A stretch of DNA of 64,000 nucleotides from BCD1 sp942492125 (lineage in GTDB: Bacteria; Bacteroidota; Bacteroidia; Chitinophagales; Saprospiraceae), in contig CALODM010000035.1 of the NCBI GenBank assembly GCA_942492125.1, forward strand, positions 186,001-250,000, in the 5' to 3' direction. Below, in pieces: positions 37,984-47,723 of this stretch (its first letter is position 1; each line of letters begins with the position of its first letter). The notes beneath the pieces are model-generated. The model worked only from the letters and a program-made list of their open reading frames with translations. It did not search any database and was not told the origin of the DNA. A program made the translations under genes and the position numbers.

Positions 37984-38040
37984 TGTAGGGCTTCTTGTTG
38001 AAAAATAAAAACTAACTTTTACCAAAGAAAAAAAATAACA

Positions 38041-39012
38041 ATGAAAAGGTTTTATATAGTATTACTAGGTTTATTCTTCTTCTCCGTATCTCCTCTAATC
38101 GCCCAGGAAGATCTGTTTGATATTTTGGATGAAGAGATTGAGGAAGAACCTGAAATAGTGGCCTATACCTTCAAGTCAACGAGGATCATTAATGGCCATT
38201 CCATTGAAAGGATGCCTTCCAGGCAGCTCGATTTCAGGATTAATCACCGATTCGGACAACTCAACGAAGGGGGATATGCTTTGTGGGGTTTAGACAATGC
38301 TCTGATCAACTTTTCTTTTGAATACGGGATTAATGATAAGATTATGGTCGGAATTCGCAGAGGTACCAACAAAAAAGTCTATGATGCCAGTATAAAATGG
38401 TCCATAATTCGGCAAATGAAAGGAGCAAAGGTTTTTCCTGTCGCAATTTCCTACTACGCTGACTGGTCTTTAAAAACAGCAAGAGGGTATTTTGATTTAC
38501 CGGATATCAAAGATGCTAGCTGGAAAGAAGTGACGCCTAGGATGGCTTATACCCACCAATTATTGATCGGACGTAAGTTCAATGAGAAATGGTCGTTGCA
38601 ATTGTCCCCGACTTATGTTCACCGGAACATGGTTTTGCCAGGCTATACAGATCCTGTTAACCTGGTAGAATACCCGGCAGAGAGGAATGATATATTAGCT
38701 CTTGGTATTGGCGGGCGTTATAAATTCAGCAGGCGGGTAGCTTTAATGTGGGAATTTTTCTACACAAACCATGTTGGCGAGCAGCGTATTCGTAATGCTG
38801 AAAACAAGTCAGTCTATAAATATAATTATCCCCTTTCCATCGGATTTGATATTGAGACAGGAGGCCACGTATTCCAGGTGTTCTTCACCAACTCCAGACC
38901 AATGGTGGAAGATGGATTTATCGGGGAAACCACATCCAGTTGGTTGGATGGCGGAATCTATTTCGGATTCAATATGTCACGGGTTTTTGCTGTTGGCTTA
39001 GGCGGGCATTAA
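38041..39012 (+). CDS. DUF5777 outer-membrane beta-barrel protein
   Basis: A 323-residue exported protein with a signal peptide to about residue 21 (SPLIAQ), an acidic stretch, then a barrel: YTFKSTRIINGHSIERMPSR, LDFRINHRFGQL and GGYALWGLDNA are characteristic of DUF5777. The last strand ends near GFNMSRVFAVGLGGH. The family is widespread in Bacteroidota beside cytochrome-like lipoproteins and YceI; its role is unknown. It follows the cytochrome gene by 57 bases. Confidence 0.88.
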   Translation: MKRFYIVLLGLFFFSVSPLIAQEDLFDILDEEIEEEPEIVAYTFKSTRIINGHSIERMPSRQLDFRINHRFGQLNEGGYALWGLDNALINFSFEYGINDKIMVGIRRGTNKKVYDASIKWSIIRQMKGAKVFPVAISYYADWSLKTARGYFDLPDIKDASWKEVTPRMAYTHQLLIGRKFNEKWSLQLSPTYVHRNMVLPGYTDPVNLVEYPAERNDILALGIGGRYKFSRRVALMWEFFYTNHVGEQRIRNAENKSVYKYNYPLSIGFDIETGGHVFQVFFTNSRPMVEDGFIGETTSSWLDGGIYFGFNMSRVFAVGLGGH

Positions 39013-39070
39013 TTGTGACTTTGATTTAATAAACAGTCTAACTTAATAATTGAACATTAAAAAAAAAATC

Positions 39071-39632
39071 ATGAAAATTAGATTATTAGTATTATCGGTT
39101 TTATTTGCAGGATTGTATACCTCTGCCTCCGCACAAAAATACATTACCAAAACGGGAACCATTGAGATCTTCTCTGAAACTCCCTTATTTGTTATTGACG
39201 GTGTGAATAAAAAGGTTGCCAGTATTTTGAATGCTGAAAATGGTGAAGTTGTTGCTTCTACACTTGTTCGTTCATTCAGGTTTGAAGAAGCCCTGGTGGA
39301 AGAACACTTCAATGAAAATTACCTGGAGCCTCATAAGTTCCCCAAATCAGTATTTAAAGGAAAGATTACAAACTTTGACAAAGTGGATTTAACCAAAAAA
39401 CGGAACCTACGATATTACCATTGCCGGTAAATTGACCATCCACGGTGAAACGAATGATGTATCTCATCCTGGAAAATTGATCGTTTCTGATGAGGGTGTT
39501 ACCGCTATTTCCGAATTTGAGGTTTCTCTGAAAGCTTATAAAGTTGAAATTGAAAAGGCTTATACCAAAGCTATTAAGGATGAAATTTTATTGAAAATCC
39601 ATTTCGATTATAAGGAATATGAAAAATCATAA
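39071..39632 (+). CDS. YceI family periplasmic lipid-binding protein (one frame break)
   Basis: Secreted beta-barrel lipocalin-like protein that binds isoprenoid-type lipids; a signal peptide to SASAQ is followed by TGTIEIFSETPLF. The first part runs to 39394 with FPKSVFKGKITNF, and the second (39401-39632) with the YceI core GTYDITIAGKLTIHG. The frames join if the A6 run at 39395-39400 is shortened to A5, so a homopolymer error is the simple explanation. Start ATG at 39071. Third gene after the sigma-54 promoter. Confidence 0.88.
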
Positions 39633-39685
39633 TCCATCTGTTCTTTGAGGAATTGCAAATAGTTTCTCATTTGATACGATTAGGT

Positions 39686-39693
39686 TATTTTTG
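39686..39693 (+). promoter_or_regulatory. -7 box before the OB-fold gene
   Basis: TATTTTTG, a perfect TAnnTTTG match 20 bases before the ATG at 39713, indicating a separate promoter from the YceI run. No clear -33. Confidence 0.5.
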
Positions 39694-39712
39694 ATCTGAA
39701 ATAAGAAAAATT

Positions 39713-40147
39713 ATGAAAAAAGGACTTAAAAATTTATTAATTCTAGGGCTTATAGGAGCTTTAATTGGTGCAGGGGTTGTCTATTATGTATTCAATAAAC
39801 CGCACCGTGATGTAAAAGGTGAAGTTCCGACTTATACCATGGATGCCCAAGATCTTTACTCTGAATACAACGAGAATGAAGATGCCGGTAATGCAAAGTT
39901 TGGAGATAAGGTCATCCAGATTTCTGGTTCCATCGTGGACATTTCCGATGAAGGCGGGGAGATATCCCTGGTTCTAAATGATGAAATGGAAGCCATCAAT
40001 TGTGCATTGGACAGTATGATGATTGTCAATAATAAAGCATTGGTGGAGAACCTGGAAATAGGTAAAAATGTAACTTTAAAAGGTAAATGTGATGGCTTTG
40101 ATATGATAATGGGAGTTGTACTTACCCGTTGTTATATTGTTGAATAA
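39713..40147 (+). CDS. Membrane-anchored OB-fold (tRNA_anti-like) protein
   Basis: A 144-residue protein with an N-terminal membrane helix (about residues 9-27) followed by an OB-fold of the tRNA_anti-like family: YTMDAQDLYSEYNENEDAGN, KFGDKVIQISGSIVDIS, then VTLKGKCDGFD. Members are common in Bacteroidota near YceI genes and the role is unknown. The soluble part is probably periplasmic. Ends at a strong hairpin terminator. Confidence 0.8.
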   Translation: MKKGLKNLLILGLIGALIGAGVVYYVFNKPHRDVKGEVPTYTMDAQDLYSEYNENEDAGNAKFGDKVIQISGSIVDISDEGGEISLVLNDEMEAINCALDSMMIVNNKALVENLEIGKNVTLKGKCDGFDMIMGVVLTRCYIVE

Positions 40148-40180
40148 TTTTTAGCCAAAAAATCACACTCAATAGACAGT

Positions 40181-40216
40181 GATCCTGGCTCTGTACGAGC
40201 CAGGATCTTGTTTTTT
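40181..40216 (+). terminator. Terminator after the OB-fold gene
   Basis: A perfect 11-bp stem (40181-40191 with 40197-40207), 5-base loop, then a T-rich tract to 40216. It stands between convergent genes. Confidence 0.85.
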
Positions 40217-40228
40217 GTGCGCATGCCA

Positions 40229-42286
40229 TTAGACCTTCTTGCCTACAGTTCTTATTACAAAATACAAGGCTATTATTCCGGCAAACAGGATGATGGTACA
40301 TATCAACCAACTTCCTCCCAATATAGCAGAGAGTGTAGCTGCAATAATACTTACAGCACCTACGGTCAGGGCATAAGGCAATTGTGTTCTAACATGTTCA
40401 ATGTGTTTGCAATCAGAAGCCAGTGAACTGAGAATGGTAGTGTCAGATATTGGAGAGCAATGGTCTCCAAGAACCGAGGCAGCCAGCACAATGGAGATCA
40501 CATTCAGTAAAATCTCAAGAGAAGCAGCCGTGTCTAAACCTGAGCTCTGACTAACAGCCCAGGCTGTGGGAATGGCAATGGGATATAATATGGCCATGGT
40601 ACTCCAGCTGGATCCTGTTGAAAACGAAATCAAGGCAGCTAAGACGAAAATAATGGCCGGCAATATATAAGGGTGGATGCTATCTGCAAGGGCCGAGGTG
40701 ATAAACTCTGCCGTATGCAACTCATCTGTTGTACCTGCAAGAGACCAGGCCAGGGTAAGTATAATAATAGCCGGAAGCATGGTCTTGAAACCAGTTGTCA
40801 TGGTATTGATGGTATCCGAAAGTCGCATGATCCTGCGACCTATGGTCAAAAAGATTGCCAAAGCCAATCCACTGATAGAAGCCCATATAAGGGCCACATA
40901 GGAATCTGCACTTCCGATAAGCTTTCCCAATTTCAGGAAAAAACCACCCTGGCTCCCTTCAAAAAGAACAGACATATTCCCCCAGACTTCCCCCCAGCTG
41001 TGTGCCAGAATCCCCAGTTTATCGAGTTCTGCACTAAGGGACGACATACCAGTATCGACGAGACCAAAAAGGGTCATCAAAATGACTACCAGGACAGGAA
41101 TGGTAGCATTGTACCATTTTAGGGGAGCGCCTTTCACTGGCGACAGATCTTCGAGCTCTTCGGTCAGACCGGTCTCTGTTTGGGGAGGAGCGACCTTTCC
41201 GGTATCCAGCGCTCTTTTTTCGGCTTTCAACATCGGGCCGTAATCGCGTCCCATTCTGACCAGCATAACGATAAAAATCAGCGTCAGTACCGGGTAAAAA
41301 GAATATTTAAGCGACATGAAGAAGATAGAGTAGGGGGTGAGCCCCAATTCTGCCAGAGCTCCGATTTTGGTCATCCCATCGTCAATATAAGTCAATTCTG
41401 CCCCGATCCAGGTGGTGATGAATGCAACGGAAGCCACAGGTGCAGCGGTACTGTCAACAATATAAGCCAGTTTCTCCCGGGATATTTTGAATTTGTCCGT
41501 TACGGATCTCATGGTATTTCCGACAATGAGGGTATTGGCATAATCATCAAAAAATATGGCAACCCCTAAAAACCAGGTCACCAATTGTGCACTTTTTCTT
41601 GTTTTAGCGTACCTGGATAACACATTGACTACGCCGGCCATTCCTCCGTTTCTGGAAATAACGGCTACCATTCCCCCGATCAGCAGAGAAAAGATGATCA
41701 CGGACATATGCCCGCTATCTGTCAGGGCAGCAACGATATATTTTTCAACAACTTCAAAAATACTGATCAGAAAATAATAAATGGAATCGATGCGCAAACC
41801 GCCCGCAATGAATGCTCCGGCAAAAATACCTATAAATAAAGAGGATACTACCTCTTTAAAAAGCAATGCCAGTAAAATGGCTATCAGCGGAGGTAAAATG
41901 GAAAACCAAAACGGGATATGCCTGAGCCTGAAGCTACCGTTTGATTTGGCAGCAATATGGTATAATTTATTTTTTTCACCCGTTTGCAAAAGCAGTAATT
42001 CACCCTTGGCATCGGTCTCAAAAGGTATTGTTGCTATTCCGTTTTGGAAAGTTAGTTCAACTTCCTCACCACTTATGCTCACGGTCGTTTCTCCCGATAC
42101 AGTCCCTGAATTGAAGACCAAATTCCCTTGTTTTGCCGACAGTTCAAAGTTTTCCAAAACGATCGGCGGAGCCCCTTCCTGCCGTGTTAAAGCAGGTGTT
42201 TGTGTAGTGTCTGCCGCTGTTTGTCCAAAGGAATTGAATGACAGCATACAAAAGGCTAAAAAAGCCGGGAAATAAAAGAATTTCAT
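40229..42286 (-). CDS. NhaC-family Na+/H+ antiporter with exported N-terminal domain
   Basis: A 685-residue inner-membrane transporter. Residues 1-20 are a signal peptide and about 21-125 a beta-rich extracytoplasmic domain (TVSGETTVSISGEEVELTF); the rest has about 12 membrane segments with NhaC-type signatures such as IIFSLLIGGMVAVISRNGG, FFDDYANTLIVGNTMR (charged residues in the ion path), DSTAAPVASVAF and the C-terminal LGDHCSPISDTTILSS. The standard family has no extra N-terminal domain, which makes this version 150 residues longer. Substrate exchange could be Na+/H+ or malate/lactate type; I cannot separate these. Confidence 0.92.
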   Translation of the reverse strand: MKFFYFPAFLAFCMLSFNSFGQTAADTTQTPALTRQEGAPPIVLENFELSAKQGNLVFNSGTVSGETTVSISGEEVELTFQNGIATIPFETDAKGELLLLQTGEKNKLYHIAAKSNGSFRLRHIPFWFSILPPLIAILLALLFKEVVSSLFIGIFAGAFIAGGLRIDSIYYFLISIFEVVEKYIVAALTDSGHMSVIIFSLLIGGMVAVISRNGGMAGVVNVLSRYAKTRKSAQLVTWFLGVAIFFDDYANTLIVGNTMRSVTDKFKISREKLAYIVDSTAAPVASVAFITTWIGAELTYIDDGMTKIGALAELGLTPYSIFFMSLKYSFYPVLTLIFIVMLVRMGRDYGPMLKAEKRALDTGKVAPPQTETGLTEELEDLSPVKGAPLKWYNATIPVLVVILMTLFGLVDTGMSSLSAELDKLGILAHSWGEVWGNMSVLFEGSQGGFFLKLGKLIGSADSYVALIWASISGLALAIFLTIGRRIMRLSDTINTMTTGFKTMLPAIIILTLAWSLAGTTDELHTAEFITSALADSIHPYILPAIIFVLAALISFSTGSSWSTMAILYPIAIPTAWAVSQSSGLDTAASLEILLNVISIVLAASVLGDHCSPISDTTILSSLASDCKHIEHVRTQLPYALTVGAVSIIAATLSAILGGSWLICTIILFAGIIALYFVIRTVGKKV

Positions 42287-42405
42287 AAGCGGATTTTATA
42301 AATTTGGTGTTGGCAGGTGATCAATTAAGCGTTATGTTTGCCTGCGATTAGCTTCTATTGAAATCCAATAAACGAATATTCCTCGATTTGTCAAAATAAT
42401 ACAAA

Positions 42406-44673
42406 ATGAATAAAATATTGCGCCTCAATGCTTTGGTGATTTGTTTTTCTGCAGGAATGCTTTTTTCTCCGCAATGGGGAGTCTCTCAAATAACCGGCAG
42501 ACTTGATGTTGATTTCATTGTGAGTGGCAATGAATTGGCTAATCCTTTGACAGGCGGGATCAATGCACCTCAACTTTCAGAGGTGGACCTAGATGATGAT
42601 GGCATCATGGATCTTTACATATTCGACCGGATTGGAAACCGGCATTTGACCTTTTTGAACTCTGGGGCTACTTCAGGGAACCACTATACCTATGCTCCGG
42701 AATTTGAAGCTAATTTTCCGCCTGTGGAAGGTTGGTTGTTGTTGAGGGACTATGATGCGGACGGCATAATGGATATTTTTGCTTATTCTGATCAGATTGT
42801 CAGTGGAGTAATGGTTTTTAAGGGGCAATATACTTCCGGGAAAATTGATTTTGTTAGACATAATTTTGACGAATTGCTGAACATGATTTTTGTCCCCTTG
42901 CCAACAGGAGGCAGCACTCAGTTATATGTAAGTGAAATTGATGTGCCGGCGATAGATGATATCGATTGTGATGGGGACCTGGATATAATGACTTTCAGCG
43001 TTGGCGGCGGATATATCGACTGGTATAAAAACGTTTCTGTTGAATCGGGCTTTGGCAGGGATAGTTTGCATTATGAATTGGAAGAAAATTGTTGGGGAGG
43101 GCTTTTTGAGAGTGGTATTTCCAATGATTTGAATTTGTCTCCAGTTCCCGGAGATTGTTACGAAGGTTTTTGGGATGAGGAATCTGTTGATGAACGGCAT
43201 TCCGGGTCTACGCTGCTCACCTTTGACAGAGATAACGATGGCGATAAAGAATTGGTATTAGGAGATATCTCATTTACAAACCTCATCTTACTGAATAACG
43301 CAGGCGGGTGTGCAGAAGCCTGGTTTAATGAACAGGAGGGCAATTTTCCTGCGGAAGACGTTGCGGCAGATATTCCTATTTTTCCTGCTGCATTTTATTT
43401 GGATGTTGATAATGATGGAGTAAAAGATCTATTGGCTGCGCCTAATTCAACAACTGCGTCAGAAGATTTGAATGCTTTGTGGTTTTATAAAAATACGGGT
43501 TCAACGGATATGCCGACCTTTGATTTGCAACAGGAAAATTTCCTGATTGATCAAATGCTGGATTTTGGATCCGGGGCTCAACCAGCTTTTGTTGATTATA
43601 ATGCGGATGGCTTGCTGGATCTGATAGTTGGTAATTATTCCTACTTCGTTCCTTTTGGAGAACGGGATCCCCGTTTATTTTTATTCCTGAATACCGGTAC
43701 GGCAGAAAACCCCCAATTCACCCTCGAGAATGATGATTTCCTGGAGATGAGTCAGTATGCTCAAAGTTCTTACAATTATGCCCCCACCTTTGGAGATCTG
43801 GATGGAGACGGAGACCAGGATATTCTAATTGGTGAGCAATTCGGACAGCTTTTTTATGGAGAAAATACAGCCGGGCCCGGGAATCCAATCGCCATTTCAG
43901 ATATAAACTATAATTACCAGGGGATAAACGTTGGACAGGCCGGCGTTCCTCAGATAATAGACCTTAATCGGGACGGCTTGAAAGACCTGGTTATCGGGGA
44001 AAAGAACGGTAATGTCAACTATTTTGTCAATACCGGAACGACCACAAACCCTGCCTTTGAACCGGATCCTTCTGTGGCTCCCAATAATTTTTTCCTGGGG
44101 GGAATAGATACCAGAATTCCAGGTTATTCCACTGGCCATTCTGCCCCTTTCATTGTGGATACGGAGGCGGAAGGCTATAAACTTTATACCGGTTCTGAAA
44201 TTGGGAGAATTGAGGTCTACAGTAATATCGATGGTAATCTCGATGCCACCTTTGTGACTGAAACAGAAACCTTTGGTGATCTGGCCGAAGGAATTCGAAC
44301 GCATTTGGTTTTGGAAGATCTTAACAATGACGGTATGTTGGAGGTTATCCTTGGGAATTTTGCAGGAGGGCTTGAAATCTTTGGCACGAGTATTCCTAAA
44401 TACGTAAACGTATCTACAGAAGATCAGGATGTTTTTTCCGGTATGAGGTTTTTTCCCAATCCCTCAAGTGATAAAATACATCTCCTTTTGGAAGGGCAGG
44501 CGATAACCGATAAATTGGTAACAGTATATGATAAACTGGGCCGCAAGTGTTTTGCGAGAGATTGGAATTCAGGCTCTATCGAGCTGGATATATCCCATTT
44601 AGTTCCGGGCGTTTATTTCATAGAAATCATTTCCGAAGGACAACAGCGGATCGAAAAATTCGTAGTTGAGTAA
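42406..44673 (+). CDS. Secreted FG-GAP/VCBS repeat protein with type IX sorting domain
   Basis: A 755-residue exported protein: signal peptide (to about residue 28), then repeated FG-GAP/VCBS calcium-binding units with the DxDxDG pattern, for example VDLDDDGIMDLYIF, VDYNADGLLDLIVG, GDLDGDGDQDILIG and IDLNRDGLKDLVIG, together a probable beta-propeller. The last 80 residues are a type A type IX CTD (FFPNPSSDKIHL, VYDKLGRKCF, LVPGVYFIEI), so it is sent across the outer membrane by the type IX system and likely attached to the surface. A function cannot be assigned. Followed by a terminator. Confidence 0.92.
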   Translation: MNKILRLNALVICFSAGMLFSPQWGVSQITGRLDVDFIVSGNELANPLTGGINAPQLSEVDLDDDGIMDLYIFDRIGNRHLTFLNSGATSGNHYTYAPEFEANFPPVEGWLLLRDYDADGIMDIFAYSDQIVSGVMVFKGQYTSGKIDFVRHNFDELLNMIFVPLPTGGSTQLYVSEIDVPAIDDIDCDGDLDIMTFSVGGGYIDWYKNVSVESGFGRDSLHYELEENCWGGLFESGISNDLNLSPVPGDCYEGFWDEESVDERHSGSTLLTFDRDNDGDKELVLGDISFTNLILLNNAGGCAEAWFNEQEGNFPAEDVAADIPIFPAAFYLDVDNDGVKDLLAAPNSTTASEDLNALWFYKNTGSTDMPTFDLQQENFLIDQMLDFGSGAQPAFVDYNADGLLDLIVGNYSYFVPFGERDPRLFLFLNTGTAENPQFTLENDDFLEMSQYAQSSYNYAPTFGDLDGDGDQDILIGEQFGQLFYGENTAGPGNPIAISDINYNYQGINVGQAGVPQIIDLNRDGLKDLVIGEKNGNVNYFVNTGTTTNPAFEPDPSVAPNNFFLGGIDTRIPGYSTGHSAPFIVDTEAEGYKLYTGSEIGRIEVYSNIDGNLDATFVTETETFGDLAEGIRTHLVLEDLNNDGMLEVILGNFAGGLEIFGTSIPKYVNVSTEDQDVFSGMRFFPNPSSDKIHLLLEGQAITDKLVTVYDKLGRKCFARDWNSGSIELDISHLVPGVYFIEIISEGQQRIEKFVVE

Positions 44674-44772
44674 ATTAAAAATACAGCGCAGAAATAAAAT
44701 AATTGGTATATTTACAATACAAACAGAAGATAATTTCATCAAAGATAGTTTTCATTTGGTTTTTTGGGGTTG

Positions 44773-44801
44773 GAGCCTCCCATTTTAGGGGGGCTCTTTT
44801 T
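44773..44801 (+). terminator. Terminator after the FG-GAP gene
   Basis: A 9-bp stem with one weak pair (44773-44781 with 44788-44796) followed by a T run, 100 bases past the stop. Confidence 0.7.
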
Positions 44802-44824
44802 GTTACCGGAGGGATCAACTTGAA

Positions 44825-44863
44825 AAAAAATAAAAAAAGCCCGACCAGAAAACTGATCGGACT
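44825..44863 (-). terminator. Terminator of tRNA-Leu(CAG)
   Basis: On the minus strand an 11-bp stem with G-T pairs (44863-44853 with 44848-44838) and a TTTT loop, then a long T run, directly after the tRNA 3' end. Confidence 0.8.
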
Positions 44864-44868
44864 TTAGG

Positions 44869-44950
<82 letters not shown>

Positions 44951-45028
44951 TTTTATTGGAAGCGCAAATATCAACAAATTTTAGTTGATTTGCAAAATCT
45001 TTTTTAACATTTGTTTTTTCATTTTTCT

Positions 45029-46396
45029 TTAAATTTTTCCGGACACCAGTTTTTGGTGAATATTGGCAATTACTTTTTTGACTTCACCTGAATGGATAAC
45101 CACTAATTGGGCTATTTCAGAGGCATTTTGGGAGTACATATCCACGCTGACCCCACATTCGGCAATGGCGTTAAAAATCTTTCCGGCCACGCCTATTTGT
45201 CCTTTGACTTCCTTGGGAGACACGATACAAACAACACTTCGGTTTTCTTTGATGTAATAAGGACAGATTTCGGAAAGTGCATCCTTCAACCCCTCCCGTT
45301 CTAAATACTTTTCCTCAATGCAAAAAGATATTTCAGCTTCACTGGCAGCAATCATATCGATATCAATTTCGCTTTCACTGGCCCAGTTGAAGAGATGAGC
45401 CAGGATCCTCTTTTTTCTGCCCTGTGTGGCAAATAGATCAAGGGATATCAAGGCGACATTTTTGGAGGAAATTGATATGACTTCCCGATGATCTTCCTGG
45501 GCATGCTGGATAATTTTTGTTCCCCTTTGGCCTGAGTTAAAGGTATTTTTGATCCAAACCTGACCACCATGGTCAATGACCGGCCTGATGGTTTTTGGAT
45601 GCAAAACCTTGGCGCCAAAGAAGCAAAGTTCGGAAGCTTCCTGGAATCCGATTTCGTCAATTATTTGTGCATTCCCAACAAGCCTTGGATCTGCTGAAAG
45701 GAAACCGTCTACATCTGTCCATATTTCAAGGCAGCTGATGTCCAGACTCACGGCAAGGATGGCTCCTGTAAAGTCGGAGCCGCCTCTTCCCAGTAAAGAA
45801 ATATATCCCTGAGGGTTTGTGCCCAAAAAGCCCGTTATTACACATATTTCATGTCGTTGGATGTGGCTGCGCAGGGTTTCGCTGACCAGAAGTTTGGTAG
45901 CCTCCCAGTTAATTTCATCTTCTTCATAATGTTTCCCCAGAGTCTTGATGAATGTGGAATCAAATTGACTGGCATGCAAGCCTGATTTTTGCAAATAACA
46001 CACCAATAGCCGGGTAGATAGCCTTTCCCCAAAACTCAGCAGGTAGGCTACACTCCGTGAAGACAATTCATGTATCAGACCAATCCCCTGGATCAGTTTT
46101 TCCAACTCCTGGAATAAAGCAGAGCTCGCTTTTTCAAAACTTTGCTCGACATCCAGTTCTCTGGCTGCTGCAAGGTGTTTTTCCTTGATAGCGTCATAGC
46201 GTTTCATGGCCTCACGAAGTCTGTCCTGCTCGGCCATTTGTCCCATAGCTGTCAGGTCGTTTGTTACCTGACTCATAGCTGAACAAACGACTACGAGTTG
46301 TTCACCCTCGTCGTGGTTCTCTTTGAGGATGGCTGCCACCTTTTGCAAGGAAGCGGAACTCCCCATGGAAGTGCCGCCAAATTTCAATACTTTCAT
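45029..46396 (-). CDS. lysC: Aspartate kinase
   Basis: Phosphorylates aspartate in the first step of the lysine, threonine, methionine and diaminopimelate pathway. The 455-residue monofunctional enzyme begins MKVLKFGGTSMGS, with the kinase motifs FGERLSTRLL, GFLGTNPQGYISLLGRGGSD and EIWTDVDGFLSADPRLV, and two C-terminal ACT domains for feedback control. The open frame reaches 46453 but the ATG at 46396 fits the family. A -7 box lies at 46428-46435 in the divergent gap. Confidence 0.94.
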   Translation of the reverse strand: MKVLKFGGTSMGSSASLQKVAAILKENHDEGEQLVVVCSAMSQVTNDLTAMGQMAEQDRLREAMKRYDAIKEKHLAAARELDVEQSFEKASSALFQELEKLIQGIGLIHELSSRSVAYLLSFGERLSTRLLVCYLQKSGLHASQFDSTFIKTLGKHYEEDEINWEATKLLVSETLRSHIQRHEICVITGFLGTNPQGYISLLGRGGSDFTGAILAVSLDISCLEIWTDVDGFLSADPRLVGNAQIIDEIGFQEASELCFFGAKVLHPKTIRPVIDHGGQVWIKNTFNSGQRGTKIIQHAQEDHREVISISSKNVALISLDLFATQGRKKRILAHLFNWASESEIDIDMIAASEAEISFCIEEKYLEREGLKDALSEICPYYIKENRSVVCIVSPKEVKGQIGVAGKIFNAIAECGVSVDMYSQNASEIAQLVVIHSGEVKKVIANIHQKLVSGKI

Positions 46397-46427
46397 TATT
46401 ATGCTTTTGAAATTGATCTTTAAGCCG

Positions 46428-46435
46428 CAAATGTA
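46428..46435 (-). promoter_or_regulatory. -7 box of the aspartate kinase promoter
   Basis: Minus-strand TACATTTG, perfect TAnnTTTG, 32 bases before the ATG. It overlaps the divergent promoter region of the ACT-domain gene. Confidence 0.55.
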
Positions 46436-46442
46436 AAAGTAT

Positions 46443-46491
46443 TTTGAAGGCAACAGGGATTTTATTATCTTAGTGTTATAAATGTAACACT
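46443..46491 (+). promoter_or_regulatory. Promoter with operator-like palindrome before the ACT-domain gene
   Basis: TTTG (46443-46446), 19 bases, TATCTTAG (46466-46473), a good Bacteroidota promoter. A palindrome AGTGTTA-6-TAACACT (46472-46491) covers the end of the -7 box and the likely start site, just where a repressor would act; the ATG is 9 bases further on. Confidence 0.55.
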
Positions 46492-46499
46492 TTTTGCTT

Positions 46500-47129
46500 A
46501 TGCGAATGTCCGAAGTATTAGAGAAGATGCTCGAAAATGATCATCATTTAGCCTATTACATGTCTAATAAGTTGTTAAATTTATCACAATTTGCCAAGTA
46601 TATTCAACCACTTGTAGAAACTCAGATCAATCAAAAGGTCAAAACGGGTTCCATTACCATGGCACTTTCAAGGCTTCAGCAAAAAACCATTCGAAAGTTT
46701 GATAAACAGCAATTTAAGATCAACAGCTTGAGTATGGTCACTGATTTGTGTACGATGAGTTTCAACAAAACGCCACTGACGCATCTAAAGATACAACAGT
46801 TGCACAACAAGGCCATTGCAGAAAATGTATATTTTGTTTTATCAGAAACTACTTTTGAGGTAACCATTATTTCTAAAAAGGATTTTATCCGGCAAGTGGA
46901 AACTCCAATACCGAAATATGAACACATGGAATTATCGGCGATTGCGGTTCAGTTCGACCCCAAATACTTGTCCATTCCCGGAGTGATGGCTTCGGTGATG
47001 CATAAGCTCAGTATGCAGCATGTCAATTTAGTAGAAGTGGCTTCAACCTGTACTGAAATGATCTTTTATGTGGATCATACCGACTTGAAACTGGCATTTG
47101 ATACGGTACAGGATGCTTTTTTTGTTTAG
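46500..47129 (+). CDS. Stand-alone HTH-like/ACT-domain protein
   Basis: A 209-residue protein divergent from aspartate kinase. The N-terminal 70 residues (NLSQFAKYIQPLVE, VKTGSITMALSRLQQ) look like a small helical domain of the winged-helix kind, and the C-terminal part has an ACT-type beta-alpha pattern (ELSAIAVQFDPKYLSIPGV, VNLVEVASTCTEMIFYV) like the regulatory end of aspartate kinase. ACT domains bind amino acids, so an amino-acid-responsive regulator of the neighbouring gene is plausible, though unproved. Uncharacterised family with relatives in archaea, from memory. Start ATG 46500 chosen over the TTG at 46494. Confidence 0.65.
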   Translation: MRMSEVLEKMLENDHHLAYYMSNKLLNLSQFAKYIQPLVETQINQKVKTGSITMALSRLQQKTIRKFDKQQFKINSLSMVTDLCTMSFNKTPLTHLKIQQLHNKAIAENVYFVLSETTFEVTIISKKDFIRQVETPIPKYEHMELSAIAVQFDPKYLSIPGVMASVMHKLSMQHVNLVEVASTCTEMIFYVDHTDLKLAFDTVQDAFFV

Positions 47130-47219
47130 GCTTTATGCTTCCGTTCTGATTTTAAGCGTTATTTTTTATATTGTTACAAAATTATTACAAACCTTAAGTG
47201 CATTCAAAAATCATGCTTT

Positions 47220-47723
47220 ATGAAGCATACTGATGTTTTAATCCAGATTCGCCAGATTATACGCTCGGTCAATTTGGAAAGTAAAAGAATTGAAAAGGAA
47301 TATGGTATCAGTATTCCACAGCTTTTGTGTTTGAATTTTTTAAACGAAAAAGAATCCTTCCAGGCTTCTCACAAAGAAATCAAAGATTTTCTAAAGCTGA
47401 ATGCCAGCACTGTTACAGGAATTATCGCCAGATTGGAGAAAAAAGGCTATATAGCCCGACTGCCAAAACAAAAAGATAAAAGGGTTGCTACCGTTACCAT
47501 TACGGCTAAAGGAAATGACTTGATTGATAATACCCCGGAGCCTTTGCACAAACAACTTTCTCAAAAACTCAAAGAACTTTCACCAGAAAAATTATTGAGG
47601 CTGCAAGAGTCTTTTAATACTATAATTGATTTTTTAAATATCGAAAATCTGGATGCAGCCCCAATAATTACGGCAGAAACTGCCATTCCAAGAAAGGAGG
47701 ATCAAGAAATTTCAAAAAAATAG
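47220..47723 (+). CDS. MarR family transcriptional regulator
   Basis: A 167-residue dimeric winged-helix repressor-type protein. Residues 30-100 have the helix-turn-helix and wing (NASTVTGIIARLEKKGYIAR, RVATVTITAKG). The C-terminal 20 residues are an extra polar tail. Ligand unknown. A near-perfect palindrome overlaps its stop codon and a perfect version is at 48189-48218, both probable operators. Confidence 0.92.
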   Translation: MKHTDVLIQIRQIIRSVNLESKRIEKEYGISIPQLLCLNFLNEKESFQASHKEIKDFLKLNASTVTGIIARLEKKGYIARLPKQKDKRVATVTITAKGNDLIDNTPEPLHKQLSQKLKELSPEKLLRLQESFNTIIDFLNIENLDAAPIITAETAIPRKEDQEISKK

